NCBI GenBank assembly: GCA_029263315.1 | Contig: JAJCXR010000021.1 | Span: 53,670 to 117,669, forward strand | Direction: 5' to 3' | Length of the DNA stretch: 64,000 nt | From: Acidobacteriota bacterium | Lineage (GTDB): Bacteria > Acidobacteriota > Thermoanaerobaculia > Multivoradales > J023 | Shown here: piece after piece, positions 7,893-16,284 of the stretch | Position numbering within the stretch: position 1 is the first letter of the stretch | Layout: each line of letters starts with the position of its first letter | Notes under the pieces: generated by a model | Told to the model about the DNA's origin: nothing | Database searches by the model: none | Seen by the model: only the letters and a program-made list of their open reading frames with translations | Position numbers and translations under genes: made by a program

Positions 7893-10098
7893 CTCGGGGG
7901 AGACGATGCGTTTGCTGGAACGATTCCCGGCCCTGGGAAACTTGGCCTTGGCACGCCGCCGCCGAAAGACCCCCTACATCTCGCAAATCTCAGGGGCCGA
8001 TTGCGGCGCCGCGTGCCTGGCCATGGTGCTGGCATCCCACGGCAAACACTTGCGCCTCGAAGCGGTCCGCCAGCTGTGCAGCGTCGACCGCGACGGCGCC
8101 GACGCTGTCGCCATCTTGCAGGCCGGCAGGGGGGAAGGGTTGCGGGGTCGCGGCGTGCGCATCGACGATATCGACGACCTAAAATTGCTGGACACACCCG
8201 CCATCCTGCACTGGCGCTTCCATCACTTCGTGGTCCTGGACGCCGTCCACCGGCATGGCGCGACGATCATCGATCCCGGCCACGGCCGGCGGCGGGTCGG
8301 CCGTCAGGAGCTGCGACGGGCCTTCACCGGCATCGCCCTGACCTTCGAGCCAACGGACGACTTCGTCCCCGTCGCCAAACACGCCGTGGGCATCCGCCGC
8401 TATTTGCGGGTGATCGGCGAGCAGTCCAAGCTTCTGTGGCGCCTCCTGGTCACTTCCCTCCTGCTGCAGCTCCTGGCCCTCGCCTTGCCCGTCTCGACGG
8501 GCCTGTTGGTGGACCGCGTCCTGCCCCGCGGTGATGTACACCTGCTGGCGCTGCTGGCGGTGGGGCTGGCGGGGGTTCTCACCTTCGACTTCTTGGCCTC
8601 GTTCATTCGCGCCCATTTGATGCTGCACTTGCGCACCCGCTTGGACACCCGCATGACCTTGGGTTTCCTCGATCATCTCGTCGCTTTGCCCTACGGCTTC
8701 TTCCAACAACGCTCGACCGGCGACTTGATGATGCGGCTCAACAGCAATACGACGATCCGCGAAATGCTCACCGCCAGCGCCATGTCGGGTTTGCTCGACG
8801 GCATCCTGGTCAGCCTTTATCTCCTGCTGCTCTGCTGGAACCACCTCGAAATGGGTCTCATCGTTCTCTTTCTCGGGGGCTTGCGCATCGGCCTCTTCAT
8901 CGTCACCCGGCGGCGGCATCGCGACCTGATGTCCCAATCCCTGGAGACCGAGGCGCGCTCCCGCAGCTACCAAGTGCAGCTGCTGTCGGGCATCGAAACC
9001 CTCAAGGCGGTGGGGGCGGAAGGACGGGCCGTGGAGCATTGGTCGAATCTCTTCGTCGACGAGCTCAACGTGGCCTTGGCCCGGGGTCGTCTCAGCGCCC
9101 TCTTCGACTCGCTGCTCGTCGCCCTGGGCCATGCCTCGCCGTTGATCATCCTCGTTTTCGGCACCCTGCGGGTCCTCGACGGGGACCTCACCCTGGGCAC
9201 CATGCTGGCCCTCAATGCCCTGGCCATGGGTTTCCTCGCCCCCCTCTCCACCCTGGTGACCACCGCCATGCAGTTTCAGCTCATGGGCAGCTACATCGAG
9301 CGCATCGACGACGTCATGGAAACGCCCCGCGAGCAGCAAGGGGACGAGGTCATGCCGGCCCCCGATCTGCAAGGTCGCATTTCCCTCGATCAGGTGAGCT
9401 TCCGCTATAGCCCCCAGGCGCCCAAGGTGGTGCAAGATGTGTCGATCGATATCGAGGCGGGGAGCTTCATCGCCCTGGTGGGGGCTTCCGGGGCGGGAAA
9501 ATCCACCTTGGCAGGCCTTCTCCTCGGGCTACATCAACCCACCGCTGGCCACCTACGCTACGACGGCCACGACCTCTGTGGTCTCGACTTGCCCTCCCTG
9601 CGTCGCCAGTTGGGCATCGTCTCGCAACAACCCTTTCTGTTCAACGGCACCATCCGCGACAACATCACCCTCACCGATCCGTCCTTGCCCTTGGCCCAAG
9701 TCATCGCAGCCGCCCGCCGAGCCCAAATCGACGCCGAGATCCAAGCCATGCCCATGGCTTATGCCACCCACCTGGCCGACGGCGGCGCCTCCCTCTCCGG
9801 CGGCCAGCGACAGCGCATCGCCCTGGCCCGTGCCCTGATTCACCGACCGGCCATCCTGCTCCTCGACGAAGCCACCAGCCAGCTCGACGCGATGACCGAA
9901 AGGCAGGTACAAAACGAGTTGGCCAAGCTCAGCACCACCCGCATTGTCATCGCCCATCGCCTCAGCACCATCGTCGATGCCGACACCATCCTGGTCATGG
10001 ACCGAGGCAAAATCGTCGAACGGGGAAAGCACCACGAATTGATGGCCAAGAGGGGTCACTATGCAACGTTGGTGGCGGCTCAGATGCAGGGTTCCTGA
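7885..10098 (+). CDS. lanT: LanT: C39 peptidase-containing ABC exporter
   Basis: A 737-aa bifunctional leader peptidase and exporter. The N-terminal C39 domain has QISGADCGAACLAMVL with the nucleophile Cys at residue 40, the catalytic His in HHFVVLDA at about 114 and an Asp in IIDPGHG. A six-helix type I transporter region follows (about 165-460). The nucleotide-binding domain has Walker A GASGAGKST at about 533, signature LSGGQRQR at about 636 and Walker B ILLLDEATS at about 658. It would cut the precursor after Gly-Gly and export the core. The ATG at 7885 is preferred over an in-frame GTG at 7876 because it forms the ATGGCTAG overlap with the adaptor gene. No immunity ABC genes are nearby. 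Confidence 0.95.
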   Translation: MASSGETMRLLERFPALGNLALARRRRKTPYISQISGADCGAACLAMVLASHGKHLRLEAVRQLCSVDRDGADAVAILQAGRGEGLRGRGVRIDDIDDLKLLDTPAILHWRFHHFVVLDAVHRHGATIIDPGHGRRRVGRQELRRAFTGIALTFEPTDDFVPVAKHAVGIRRYLRVIGEQSKLLWRLLVTSLLLQLLALALPVSTGLLVDRVLPRGDVHLLALLAVGLAGVLTFDFLASFIRAHLMLHLRTRLDTRMTLGFLDHLVALPYGFFQQRSTGDLMMRLNSNTTIREMLTASAMSGLLDGILVSLYLLLLCWNHLEMGLIVLFLGGLRIGLFIVTRRRHRDLMSQSLETEARSRSYQVQLLSGIETLKAVGAEGRAVEHWSNLFVDELNVALARGRLSALFDSLLVALGHASPLIILVFGTLRVLDGDLTLGTMLALNALAMGFLAPLSTLVTTAMQFQLMGSYIERIDDVMETPREQQGDEVMPAPDLQGRISLDQVSFRYSPQAPKVVQDVSIDIEAGSFIALVGASGAGKSTLAGLLLGLHQPTAGHLRYDGHDLCGLDLPSLRRQLGIVSQQPFLFNGTIRDNITLTDPSLPLAQVIAAARRAQIDAEIQAMPMAYATHLADGGASLSGGQRQRIALARALIHRPAILLLDEATSQLDAMTERQVQNELAKLSTTRIVIAHRLSTIVDADTILVMDRGKIVERGKHHELMAKRGHYATLVAAQMQGS

Positions 10099-10176
10099 GC
10101 CCACAGGGACAAAACGGCTCCCCTGGAGGGCAAATCGACATGACCTCCCGGCCCGAGCTCGGTATGCTGCGTGGCC

Positions 10177-10746
10177 ATGGAAAAGCGAGAATCCCATGAG
10201 ATCACCCGGTTGCTGGTCGCTTGGCGCGGTGGTGACGAGGACGCCCTGCCGCAGTTGCTGCCGATGGTCTATCGGCGGCTCAAGGAAATCGCCGGCTATC
10301 TGCTGAATCGAGAACGGGTGGATCACACCCTGGAAGCCACCGCCTTGGTGCATGAAGCCTATTTGCGGGTGGCGGATCTGGAGCAGATCAGCTGGCAGGA
10401 CCGCGCCCACTTCTTCGCCATGTGTGCCCGCGTCATGCGTCGGGTTTTGGTGGATCATGCCCGCTACCATGGACGGGAAAAGCGCGATGCCGCCCTGCGC
10501 ATCGACGGTATCGACCTCGGTGTCCTACCACAGCGGGAGGCCCCTGAGCTGACCGTGATCGATGAAGCGCTCAAGGCGTTGGCGGTCCACGATGCTGAGA
10601 AAGCGACCATCGTCGAGCTGCGTTTCTTCGGCGGCATGGACCGGGAGGAGATTGCCGAGGTGCTGGGTATCTCGAGCGCCACGGTCACCCGCCGATGGCG
10701 CTCGGCCCGCGCTTGGCTGATCCATTATCTGAAGGCTGACGGATAA
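10177..10746 (+). CDS. ECF-type sigma factor (Sig-70_X6 / TIGR02999-like)
   Basis: A 189-aa sigma factor. Region 2 contains VDHTLEATALVHEAYLRV and the RAHFFAMCARVMRRVLVDHA segment typical of the TIGR02999-like group. Region 4 has the helix-turn-helix MDREEIAEVLGISSATVTRRW. The ATG at 10177 is used; an upstream in-frame GTG at 10171 is less likely. TATGCT ends 9 nt before the ATG, so the message may have a very short leader. It lies 78 bp after lanT on the same strand, but also upstream of a small secreted peptide gene and a Ser/Thr kinase gene. Members of this sigma group often sit beside such kinases, so pairing with the kinase is more likely than with the lanthipeptide genes. Confidence 0.9.
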   Translation: MEKRESHEITRLLVAWRGGDEDALPQLLPMVYRRLKEIAGYLLNRERVDHTLEATALVHEAYLRVADLEQISWQDRAHFFAMCARVMRRVLVDHARYHGREKRDAALRIDGIDLGVLPQREAPELTVIDEALKALAVHDAEKATIVELRFFGGMDREEIAEVLGISSATVTRRWRSARAWLIHYLKADG

Positions 10747-10795
10747 GAAACTCCGAGGCCAAGTCTAGATAGTTCCCATCCGAGCAAACGATGAA

Positions 10796-10972
10796 GGGCG
10801 GGAGCCCTTCGGCTGTGCGCGGCCTCCGCAAACTCGCCCCAACGCTGACAAATCGGCCTAAACCCCTTGATATCAATGTTCCATCCCGTCCCCATGGCCC
10901 TGCGGCTCAGACAGCACTCCGTCCGTGCTCGCTCGAAGGGCCTCCCGCTGGCATCAATTTCGGTAAATCGGG
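10796..10972 (+). repeat. Dispersed palindromic element, copy A
   Basis: This is the first of two copies of a conserved non-coding element (the other starts at 51967). The first 154 bp align without gaps, with about 14 differences by hand count, all in the middle third. The first 49 bp and the last about 54 bp are identical. Its ends are imperfect inverted repeats: GCGGGAGCCCTTCGGCTG near the left end against GCGGGAGGCCCTTCGAGC read on the other strand near the right end. A short open frame crosses it, but most differences between copies would change residues, so it is not treated as coding. It occupies most of the 445-bp gap between the sigma gene and the small peptide gene. Confidence 0.85.
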
Positions 10973-11191
10973 CTAGGAACTAGACAGCCACCATCCCAGC
11001 CTCGTCTCTTCTTGCCTTGACAACCGATAAAACCCTGCATCTCCAGTTGCGTAGCAAATAGTTGATCCATCCTCAGGCGGCATGTCGCCTCTGAATATGA
11101 ACCCTCGGCCTGGGCTGGTCGAGGACCTTCCATCGGGTCGAGCTCGACACCAGAGATCGGCCCTTCAGCTACAGATCCAAGGAGACTCTTC

Positions 11192-11485
11192 ATGCAACAT
11201 TGGAAAAAGAACCTTCGTCTCGTCGTTTCGCTGGTCGTCTTGCTCGGCCTCGCGGCAGTCCTGTCACCCAGCGGCTTACGGGCCCTGGTTCAGGCGGACA
11301 GCTCTCAGCACTTGTCGACCGAGGTCCACGCCGGCCCCACCGGTGCAGAGGATTGGATCGCCACGCCTGAGGCTCAGTTCCGTTCCCAGAACAATCTCTG
11401 TCCGGAAGGCTTCGAATGCCTCGAGCTCTGTGTCGGAGGGGAGGGCACCGGCACCTTCGAGTGTTGGCCGGCCAACCAGTGGTGA
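11192..11485 (+). CDS. Small secreted Cys-containing peptide of unknown function
   Basis: A 97-aa product with a strong AAGGAG site 7 nt before the ATG. Residues about 8-30 (LRLVVSLVVLLGLAAVLS) are a signal peptide or membrane anchor. The mature part is polar and ends with a cluster of four Cys (CPEGFECLELC, then FECWPANQW), which could form two disulfides. No family is recognised. The gene lies between an ECF sigma gene and a TPR kinase gene, with a perfect 10-bp hairpin starting 5 bp after its stop. That arrangement suggests it is expressed at a higher level than the kinase. Whether it is a signal, a substrate or a toxin-like peptide cannot be told. Confidence 0.75.
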   Translation: MQHWKKNLRLVVSLVVLLGLAAVLSPSGLRALVQADSSQHLSTEVHAGPTGAEDWIATPEAQFRSQNNLCPEGFECLELCVGGEGTGTFECWPANQW

Positions 11486-11489
11486 TGGC

Positions 11490-11514
11490 GGTGGGCGACG
11501 AGCTGTCGCCCACC
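11490..11514. terminator. Perfect hairpin after the small peptide gene
   Basis: GGTGGGCGAC and GTCGCCCACC form a 10-bp perfect stem around a 5-nt loop, 5 bp after the stop at 11485 and 74 bp before the kinase ATG. There is no T-run. It is likely a partial terminator or an mRNA 3'-end stabiliser between the two genes. Confidence 0.6.
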
Positions 11515-11587
11515 CAGCTGTGGGCCCCCGGGAACCCTGTTTCCGCGGGGCTCTCCGTCAATCCCCTGCCATGGATCAGGAGTGACG

Positions 11588-14209
11588 ATGCACGGCGATG
11601 ATTGGCAACAGGTCTGGGCGATTTTCGAAAGGGCCTTGGAGCGTGATCCACAAGGGCGGACTGCCTTTTTGCAAGAGGCCTGTGCCGGCCAACCGGGGCT
11701 GCGGCGCAGCGTCGAGAAACTGCTCGCCGCCGACGACGAGCCGGACAGCTTCCTCGATCGCCCGATCGCCAAACACGGATCCGGGGGCCGTACCGGCACC
11801 CCCCACAATCAACTCCCGGCGCAACAGCTGGCCAACGGCTCCACCATCGGTCCCTACCGCATCTTGCGCCGCATCGGCCAAGGGGGGATGAGCACCGTTT
11901 ACCTGGCGGTGCGGGCCGACGATGCGTTCCATCGTCGCATGGTGATCAAGCTGATCCGCCCGGGCATGGAATCGGAAGCCCTGCAAGAGCGGCTGCGCAC
12001 CGAGCGCCAAATCCTCGCCAGCCTCGACCATCCCTACATCGCTCGCCTCTACGATGGCGGCACCACCGACGACGGCCTGCCCTATTTTGTGCTCGAGTAC
12101 ATCGAAGGCATTCCCATCGACGAGTTCTGCGAGCAGAATCAGCTCGCCGTCGACGAGTGTCTGACCCTGTTTCGCAAAGTGTGCTCCGCCGTGGAATCGG
12201 CGCATCAAAACTTGGTGGTGCACCGGGATCTGAAACCCTCGAACATCCTGGTCACCGCCGATGGCGACCCTAAATTGCTGGATTTTGGGATCGCCAAGTT
12301 GCTCAACCCGGAGCTCGGGTCGATGAGCCTCGAGCCCACCGCCACCTGGCATCGGATCTTGACCCCCAACTACGCCAGCCCGGAACAGATTCGCGGCAAG
12401 CTCATTACCACCGCAAGCGACGTCTTCTCCCTCGGCGTCCTGCTCTACAAGCTGTTGACCGGGCGCCTTCCGCACCAGTTTTCCGGCCGCTCACCCCACG
12501 AAATCGAGGACATTCTGAGCACCTCGGAGCCGGTGCCCCCGAGTGTCGCGGTCACTGGTCCGGCAGCGGCCGAAGCGGCGCGAGGTGGTCAGCTCGAAGG
12601 CCAGCCCGCCTCGAACCGTGCCAGGCACCTGCGGCGACGGCTCACCGGCGATCTCGACGCCATCGTTCTCAAAGCCTTGCGCAATGTGCCGATGCGCCGC
12701 TATGCCTCGGTGACGCAGCTGGCCGAAGACATCGAGCGCTTTCAAACGGGTAGGCCGGTGGCGGCCCGGGTCGGCTCGTGGCGCTACCGAACGGGCCTGT
12801 TCGTCCGCCGGCATCGGCGCGGCGTCGGCGTGGCGGCGGCCTTGACCTCGGTTCTGGTGGGATTTGTCGTGGCCAGCAGCATGCAAGCGGCGCGTATCGC
12901 GGCCGAGCTCGAGCAAACCCGGCGCGAGCGAGACAAGAAGACCCAAGTGCTGGCTTTGGTGCGCAACATGTTCGAGCACAGTAATCCCTACGTCGTACCG
13001 GGCAAGGAGCTCACCGTCCGCGAGGCCCTGGAACGCAGCGTTCCGGTGCTCGAGGATGCCCTACACGGCCAACCGGAGGTGAGGGCCGAGCTGCTCGAGA
13101 CCTCCGGCACCATTCTCGGGGTGCTCGGCGTGCTCGATATGTCTCGGGATCAGCTGACGGAAGCCCTGGAGATCCGTCGGCAACAACACATCGGAGCCAA
13201 TGCGGAGGTGGTGGCGACCCTCAGCGCCCTGGCGGCCACCGAGAAGGAGCTCGGGCAGTTGGACCGCGCCGAGGCCCTGGCGCGACAAGCCGTCGCCATG
13301 GCCCGGCAGCTGGAACAGGACGTCCCAGCTCCGGGGCCCAAGTCCATCGTCTCGCAGCCCCTCAACGAGCTGGTCTCGGTGCTCTGCTACCGCAACGAGC
13401 TGGAGGCCGCCGAGCCCCTGGCCATGGAAGCACAAACCTTGACCCAGCAGCTGCCGGTCGGCAACCCGCAGCGGCTGGCCGCCACCTGGCACCTGGCCCG
13501 AATCCGCAGCGCCCAAGGTGACTATCGCGAAGCCGTACGGCTCAATCGCGAGACCTTGGCCATGCGACGCATTCACGACGGCGAGCACCACCCAGGCCAG
13601 ATCGCCACCCTCAACAACCTGGGGCTCAACCTGCGCCGCCTGGAGGATTTCGAGGCTGCCGAAAAGGCCTATCGGGAAGCGGTGGAGCTACAACGCAGCA
13701 ATTTCGGGCCGGAGCACGACAACGACTTCCTGCTCAACAACCTGGCCGGTGTCCTCTTCGCCATGGGCGACGTTTCGGCGGCTGAGGCCCTCTACCGAGA
13801 GGCCCGCGACATCGCTGTCCGACAGCGGGGCCCCAAACACTGGACGGTCTTCGTCTTCGAGCTACGCATCGCCCGCTGCCGTACCCTCCAGGGCGCCACC
13901 GTCGAGGCGGAGCACTCTCTCCGCGAGCTGCTCGACACCTGGCGTCCGGAGCTCGAAAATCACTGGCGCTACCAGGAGGGCCTGAGCATCCTCGGCGAGA
14001 GCCTCAGCACCCAGGGACGCTGCGACGAAGCCGGCCCCATCCTCACCGACGCCTTCGAAAATCTACTCGGCAAAGCCACCGAGCGCACCCGCCGTGACGC
14101 CTTCGAGCGACTGCGATCACATTTGGAACGTTGTGGCCAGAGCGAGCAAATCGCCTCGTTCGAAGCCAAGATCCAGCCCGCCATGGCGGCGGCTCCGCCG
14201 GCCCCGTGA
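11588..14209 (+). CDS. Transmembrane Ser/Thr protein kinase with C-terminal TPRs
   Basis: An 873-aa Hanks-type kinase. After about 85 residues the kinase domain begins (RRIGQGGMSTVYLAV), with the ATP-binding Lys in MVIKLI, the catalytic loop HRDLKPSN near 212, DFG near 232 and an ASPEQ activation-segment end. A basic stretch and one transmembrane helix (about 413-432) follow. The remaining about 440 residues are TPR-like repeats, presumably outside the cytoplasmic membrane. AGGAG lies 5 nt before the ATG at 11588, favouring it over a GTG at 11582. The upstream sigma factor and small peptide suggest one signalling unit. Substrate unknown. Confidence 0.93.
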   Translation: MHGDDWQQVWAIFERALERDPQGRTAFLQEACAGQPGLRRSVEKLLAADDEPDSFLDRPIAKHGSGGRTGTPHNQLPAQQLANGSTIGPYRILRRIGQGGMSTVYLAVRADDAFHRRMVIKLIRPGMESEALQERLRTERQILASLDHPYIARLYDGGTTDDGLPYFVLEYIEGIPIDEFCEQNQLAVDECLTLFRKVCSAVESAHQNLVVHRDLKPSNILVTADGDPKLLDFGIAKLLNPELGSMSLEPTATWHRILTPNYASPEQIRGKLITTASDVFSLGVLLYKLLTGRLPHQFSGRSPHEIEDILSTSEPVPPSVAVTGPAAAEAARGGQLEGQPASNRARHLRRRLTGDLDAIVLKALRNVPMRRYASVTQLAEDIERFQTGRPVAARVGSWRYRTGLFVRRHRRGVGVAAALTSVLVGFVVASSMQAARIAAELEQTRRERDKKTQVLALVRNMFEHSNPYVVPGKELTVREALERSVPVLEDALHGQPEVRAELLETSGTILGVLGVLDMSRDQLTEALEIRRQQHIGANAEVVATLSALAATEKELGQLDRAEALARQAVAMARQLEQDVPAPGPKSIVSQPLNELVSVLCYRNELEAAEPLAMEAQTLTQQLPVGNPQRLAATWHLARIRSAQGDYREAVRLNRETLAMRRIHDGEHHPGQIATLNNLGLNLRRLEDFEAAEKAYREAVELQRSNFGPEHDNDFLLNNLAGVLFAMGDVSAAEALYREARDIAVRQRGPKHWTVFVFELRIARCRTLQGATVEAEHSLRELLDTWRPELENHWRYQEGLSILGESLSTQGRCDEAGPILTDAFENLLGKATERTRRDAFERLRSHLERCGQSEQIASFEAKIQPAMAAAPPAP

Positions 14210-14329
14210 GGCGCGACGTCTCGAAACATCCCTTTGCTGGAAAACCACGGAATCGCTTGGTTCTACTTTGTCAGATTGATTTGTCAGATGGACATCCTGG
14301 CCTTCCCCACCGAAGGAGCATTGAGGAGC

Positions 14330-14370
14330 GGGGGATTTGTTCCAGCGCCGGAGGAAGGCAAAAATCCCCC
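14330..14370. terminator. Inverted repeat between convergent kinase and anti-sigma genes
   Basis: GGGGGATTT (from 14330) pairs with AAATCCCCC (to 14370), with partial inner pairing of GTTCC with the GGA-rich 3' arm. It lies in the 206-bp gap between two convergent genes, where a bidirectional terminator is expected. T content after the stem is modest on both strands. A second C-rich/G-rich pair follows immediately (CTCCCTTTTGCAACGGGGGG), resembling common dispersed intergenic hairpins. The rest of the gap shows nothing further. Confidence 0.5.
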
Positions 14371-14415
14371 CTAAACTCCCTTTTGCAACGGGGGGAAGCC
14401 TGCGGCGGACACCAA

Positions 14416-15180
14416 CTACGGCGCCGCGACTTGGACTTGTAATTGGACTTGTAATGGGAAACGGGCCACCACCCCATCGCCCGATGACGGCGACCCTGGG
14501 TGAACCTGCAACTCTCCCTGACCGGCAGGTAGGGCCTCGCTGAGCAACAACAGATCGATCTTCCCGGCGGCGTCGGCCCTCAGCCCCCGTCGCTGCCACA
14601 GAGTGTCGCCGGCCATCTTGTAGGACACGTCAAAGGCGGCACCGGGCGCCAGCCCGAGATCGAGCTCCAGGCTCAACCACTGGGGAGTCGGCGGCAGGCT
14701 CAGGTGACGTCGATTCTGCGGCGTATCCGTCGGCCCACCCCGCAAGGGCGCCAGGGCAATTTGCAGCGGCGATTGGGCCGAAGCTTGCAGAGCTGACAGC
14801 CGTGCCGATAGGTCCGTCAGCTGGCGTCCTTGGTCCACTAGACGCCAGGTTCCCCAGCCACCGAGCATCACCAAAACCACCGAAGCCATGGCCACCAGCG
14901 GCCGGGGCATCCTCTGTAAACGATGCCACAGGAGCGCCAGAAAGCCGACCTGAAGCCGTTGCGTGGCGTCCTGAACCGCCGTCTGCCGCAGGGTGTCGAG
15001 CAGCGTTTGGGTGGTTTCGAGGCGCTCGAGGCACTCGGGGCAATCGAGATAGTGCCGCTCGAAGCGCTCCACCTCCTCCGGATCCAGCCGGCCCAGCAGG
15101 TAGCGCTCGTGGAAGATACCGTCGTCGAAGGCGGCGGCGTGCGGCGAGGTCGACTCGGGTCGTTGCGAGAGGCCGCCCAT
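14416..15180 (-). CDS. Anti-sigma factor with zinc-finger (ZAS) and one transmembrane helix
   Basis: A 254-aa membrane protein. The N-terminal domain contains HYLDCPECLERLE, the H-x3-C-x2-C motif of zinc-binding anti-sigma domains. A transmembrane helix (about residues 93-113, LVAMASVVLVMLGGW) follows, then a short coiled segment and a beta-rich C-terminal domain on the outside. The ATG at 15180 overlaps the sigma stop by one base (TGATG), so the two are co-translated in the order sigma then anti-sigma. It probably holds the adjacent sigma factor at the membrane; the outer domain would be the sensor or the cleavage target. Confidence 0.85.
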   Translation of the reverse strand: MGGLSQRPESTSPHAAAFDDGIFHERYLLGRLDPEEVERFERHYLDCPECLERLETTQTLLDTLRQTAVQDATQRLQVGFLALLWHRLQRMPRPLVAMASVVLVMLGGWGTWRLVDQGRQLTDLSARLSALQASAQSPLQIALAPLRGGPTDTPQNRRHLSLPPTPQWLSLELDLGLAPGAAFDVSYKMAGDTLWQRRGLRADAAGKIDLLLLSEALPAGQGELQVHPGSPSSGDGVVARFPLQVQLQVQVAAP

Positions 15181-15809
15181 CAGGCCACCTCCAGAGACTG
15201 TCGGGCGGAATCCAGGAGCTCCCTGAAACGGCCCCGCGCCCGATGCAGAACGCGGTTGAATTGCAGTCCGCTCAGGCCGAAGTCGCGGCAAATGGCGTCC
15301 TTGTCCTCCTCCGCCAGATAGAAGCGGTAAAGAATGAGGCGATCCCTCTCGGGACGCAGCTCCGCCAGCAGCCGACGCAATAACAGGCGGTGTTCCTGTT
15401 GCAGGGTGGAATCCAAGGGACTCGGCGACGGATCTCGGCGGTCCGGGAGATCATCCCCCACCGCTTCGGTCCGACGGCGGTGTCGTTTGCGGCTGTCGTT
15501 GAGGTAGAGCTTGCGGGCTGTGCCTTGGAGAAAGGGGCTGAGACCGCTGCCGTCCTCGAGACCGCGGCTGCGCAGCCGTTCGAGCACGACACGAAAAGTC
15601 TCTTGATGCAGGTCCTCAGCCCATGCCGAATCACGGGTCAGACGCCGAAGCAGAAAGAGAATGCCCCGGCTGTATCGCTGCACCAGCTCTTTCTCCGCCG
15701 CCGCATCCCCCCGCTGCACACGACGCACCAAGTGCGCCGCATCCCGGGGCGCCGGAATGCTGGCGGTGTCCAAGGGCGTCGCGGCGGCCCCAACCTCGTG
15801 CTCGGTCAT
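15180..15809 (-). CDS. ECF sigma factor paired with the anti-sigma factor
   Basis: A 209-aa sigma-70 family protein. Region 2 runs from AAHLVRRVQRGDAAAEKELV through DLHQETFRVVLERL. Region 4 spans LRPERDRLILYRFYLAEEDK with a helix-turn-helix around DAICRDFGLSGLQFNRVLHR. The ATG at 15809 is chosen: the frame is open upstream but looks non-coding, and no ribosome site is visible. TATACT lies 8 nt before the ATG, so the message may be leaderless. The anti-sigma gene follows with a 1-bp overlap. A 108-aa gene and the TPR-CHAT protease gene lie upstream on the same strand. Confidence 0.88.
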   Translation of the reverse strand: MTEHEVGAAATPLDTASIPAPRDAAHLVRRVQRGDAAAEKELVQRYSRGILFLLRRLTRDSAWAEDLHQETFRVVLERLRSRGLEDGSGLSPFLQGTARKLYLNDSRKRHRRRTEAVGDDLPDRRDPSPSPLDSTLQQEHRLLLRRLLAELRPERDRLILYRFYLAEEDKDAICRDFGLSGLQFNRVLHRARGRFRELLDSARQSLEVA

Positions 15810-15817
15810 CGCTTTGG

Positions 15818-15823
15818 AGTATA
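15818..15823 (-). promoter_or_regulatory. Possible -10 element just upstream of the sigma gene
   Basis: TATACT on the minus strand ends 8 nt before the ATG at 15809. No convincing TTGACA-type -35 hexamer lies 16-18 bp further upstream, so a non-housekeeping sigma or chance match is possible. Confidence 0.3.
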
Positions 15824-15882
15824 CCAAGGCATCCGTTGCGACTTGGACACCGGGGGTCACGGGTTGGAGCTGCGTCAGCAAC

Positions 15883-16209
15883 CTACGGGCCTTCCTCTTC
15901 GGCGGTCCAGGCGTCGGAGCCCCGATTCTTGACAACGAAGTTGCACCGCAGAGTGGTGTCCTGTATCCCATCCATTTTCAAGGTAAATCCGATATCTTCA
16001 TCCCAGACTCCGGAAAAGCCCTGACGCCGAGCCCGGGGCTCCCGGCTGGCGGTCAATTGTTTCTCTTCACCGCTGGAGGCATCGCAAATCCGTAGGTTCA
16101 CGCTACCGACTCCAGCCCTGTCGACGAGCACCTTGGAGCCCACCGATGGGCTGAGGTCGTGGGTCGATGAGGTGATGACAAAGGTCCTTGTGATGCTCTG
16201 CATGCTCAT
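15883..16209 (-). CDS. Hypothetical 108-aa protein between CHAT protease and sigma genes
   Basis: A 108-aa soluble protein with no signal peptide. A good GGGAG site precedes the ATG at 16209 by about 7 nt. The sequence is rich in beta-prone segments (RTFVITSSTHDLSP, VGSVNLRICDASSGEEKQL, EDIGFTLKMDG, RCNFVVKNRG), suggesting a small beta-sandwich. No family is recognised. It sits 75 bp downstream of the TPR-CHAT gene and 73 bp upstream of the sigma gene, all on the minus strand. Products beside CHAT genes are sometimes substrates or partners, so it is a candidate target; that is inference from position only. Confidence 0.65.
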   Translation of the reverse strand: MSMQSITRTFVITSSTHDLSPSVGSKVLVDRAGVGSVNLRICDASSGEEKQLTASREPRARRQGFSGVWDEDIGFTLKMDGIQDTTLRCNFVVKNRGSDAWTAEEEGP

Positions 16210-16284
16210 GCCAAGTCTCCCTAGAAATGATAGGTATCCCGGGACCGTACCGAGTCACTCTCGATGTCCATCAAGATACTGTCG

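Noticed and set aside
8179..9435. A 418-codon minus-strand open frame inside lanT
   Set aside because: Antisense shadow of the ABC exporter; Gln/Glu/Gly-rich with no recognisable motif.
10177..10746. The ECF sigma factor as the dedicated regulator of the lanthipeptide cluster
   Set aside because: It is downstream of lanT, belongs to a group commonly paired with kinases, and a TPR kinase gene follows. No matching promoter motif was found before lanA.
10791..10976. A 61-codon open frame across repeat copy A, with a partly similar one in copy B
   Set aside because: Similarity of the two peptides follows from the DNA repeat. Most of the 14 nucleotide differences are non-synonymous, and there is no ribosome site, so coding selection is not supported.
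11017..11022. TTGACA as a -35 element for the small secreted peptide gene
   Set aside because: No TATAAT-like hexamer lies 16-18 bp downstream.
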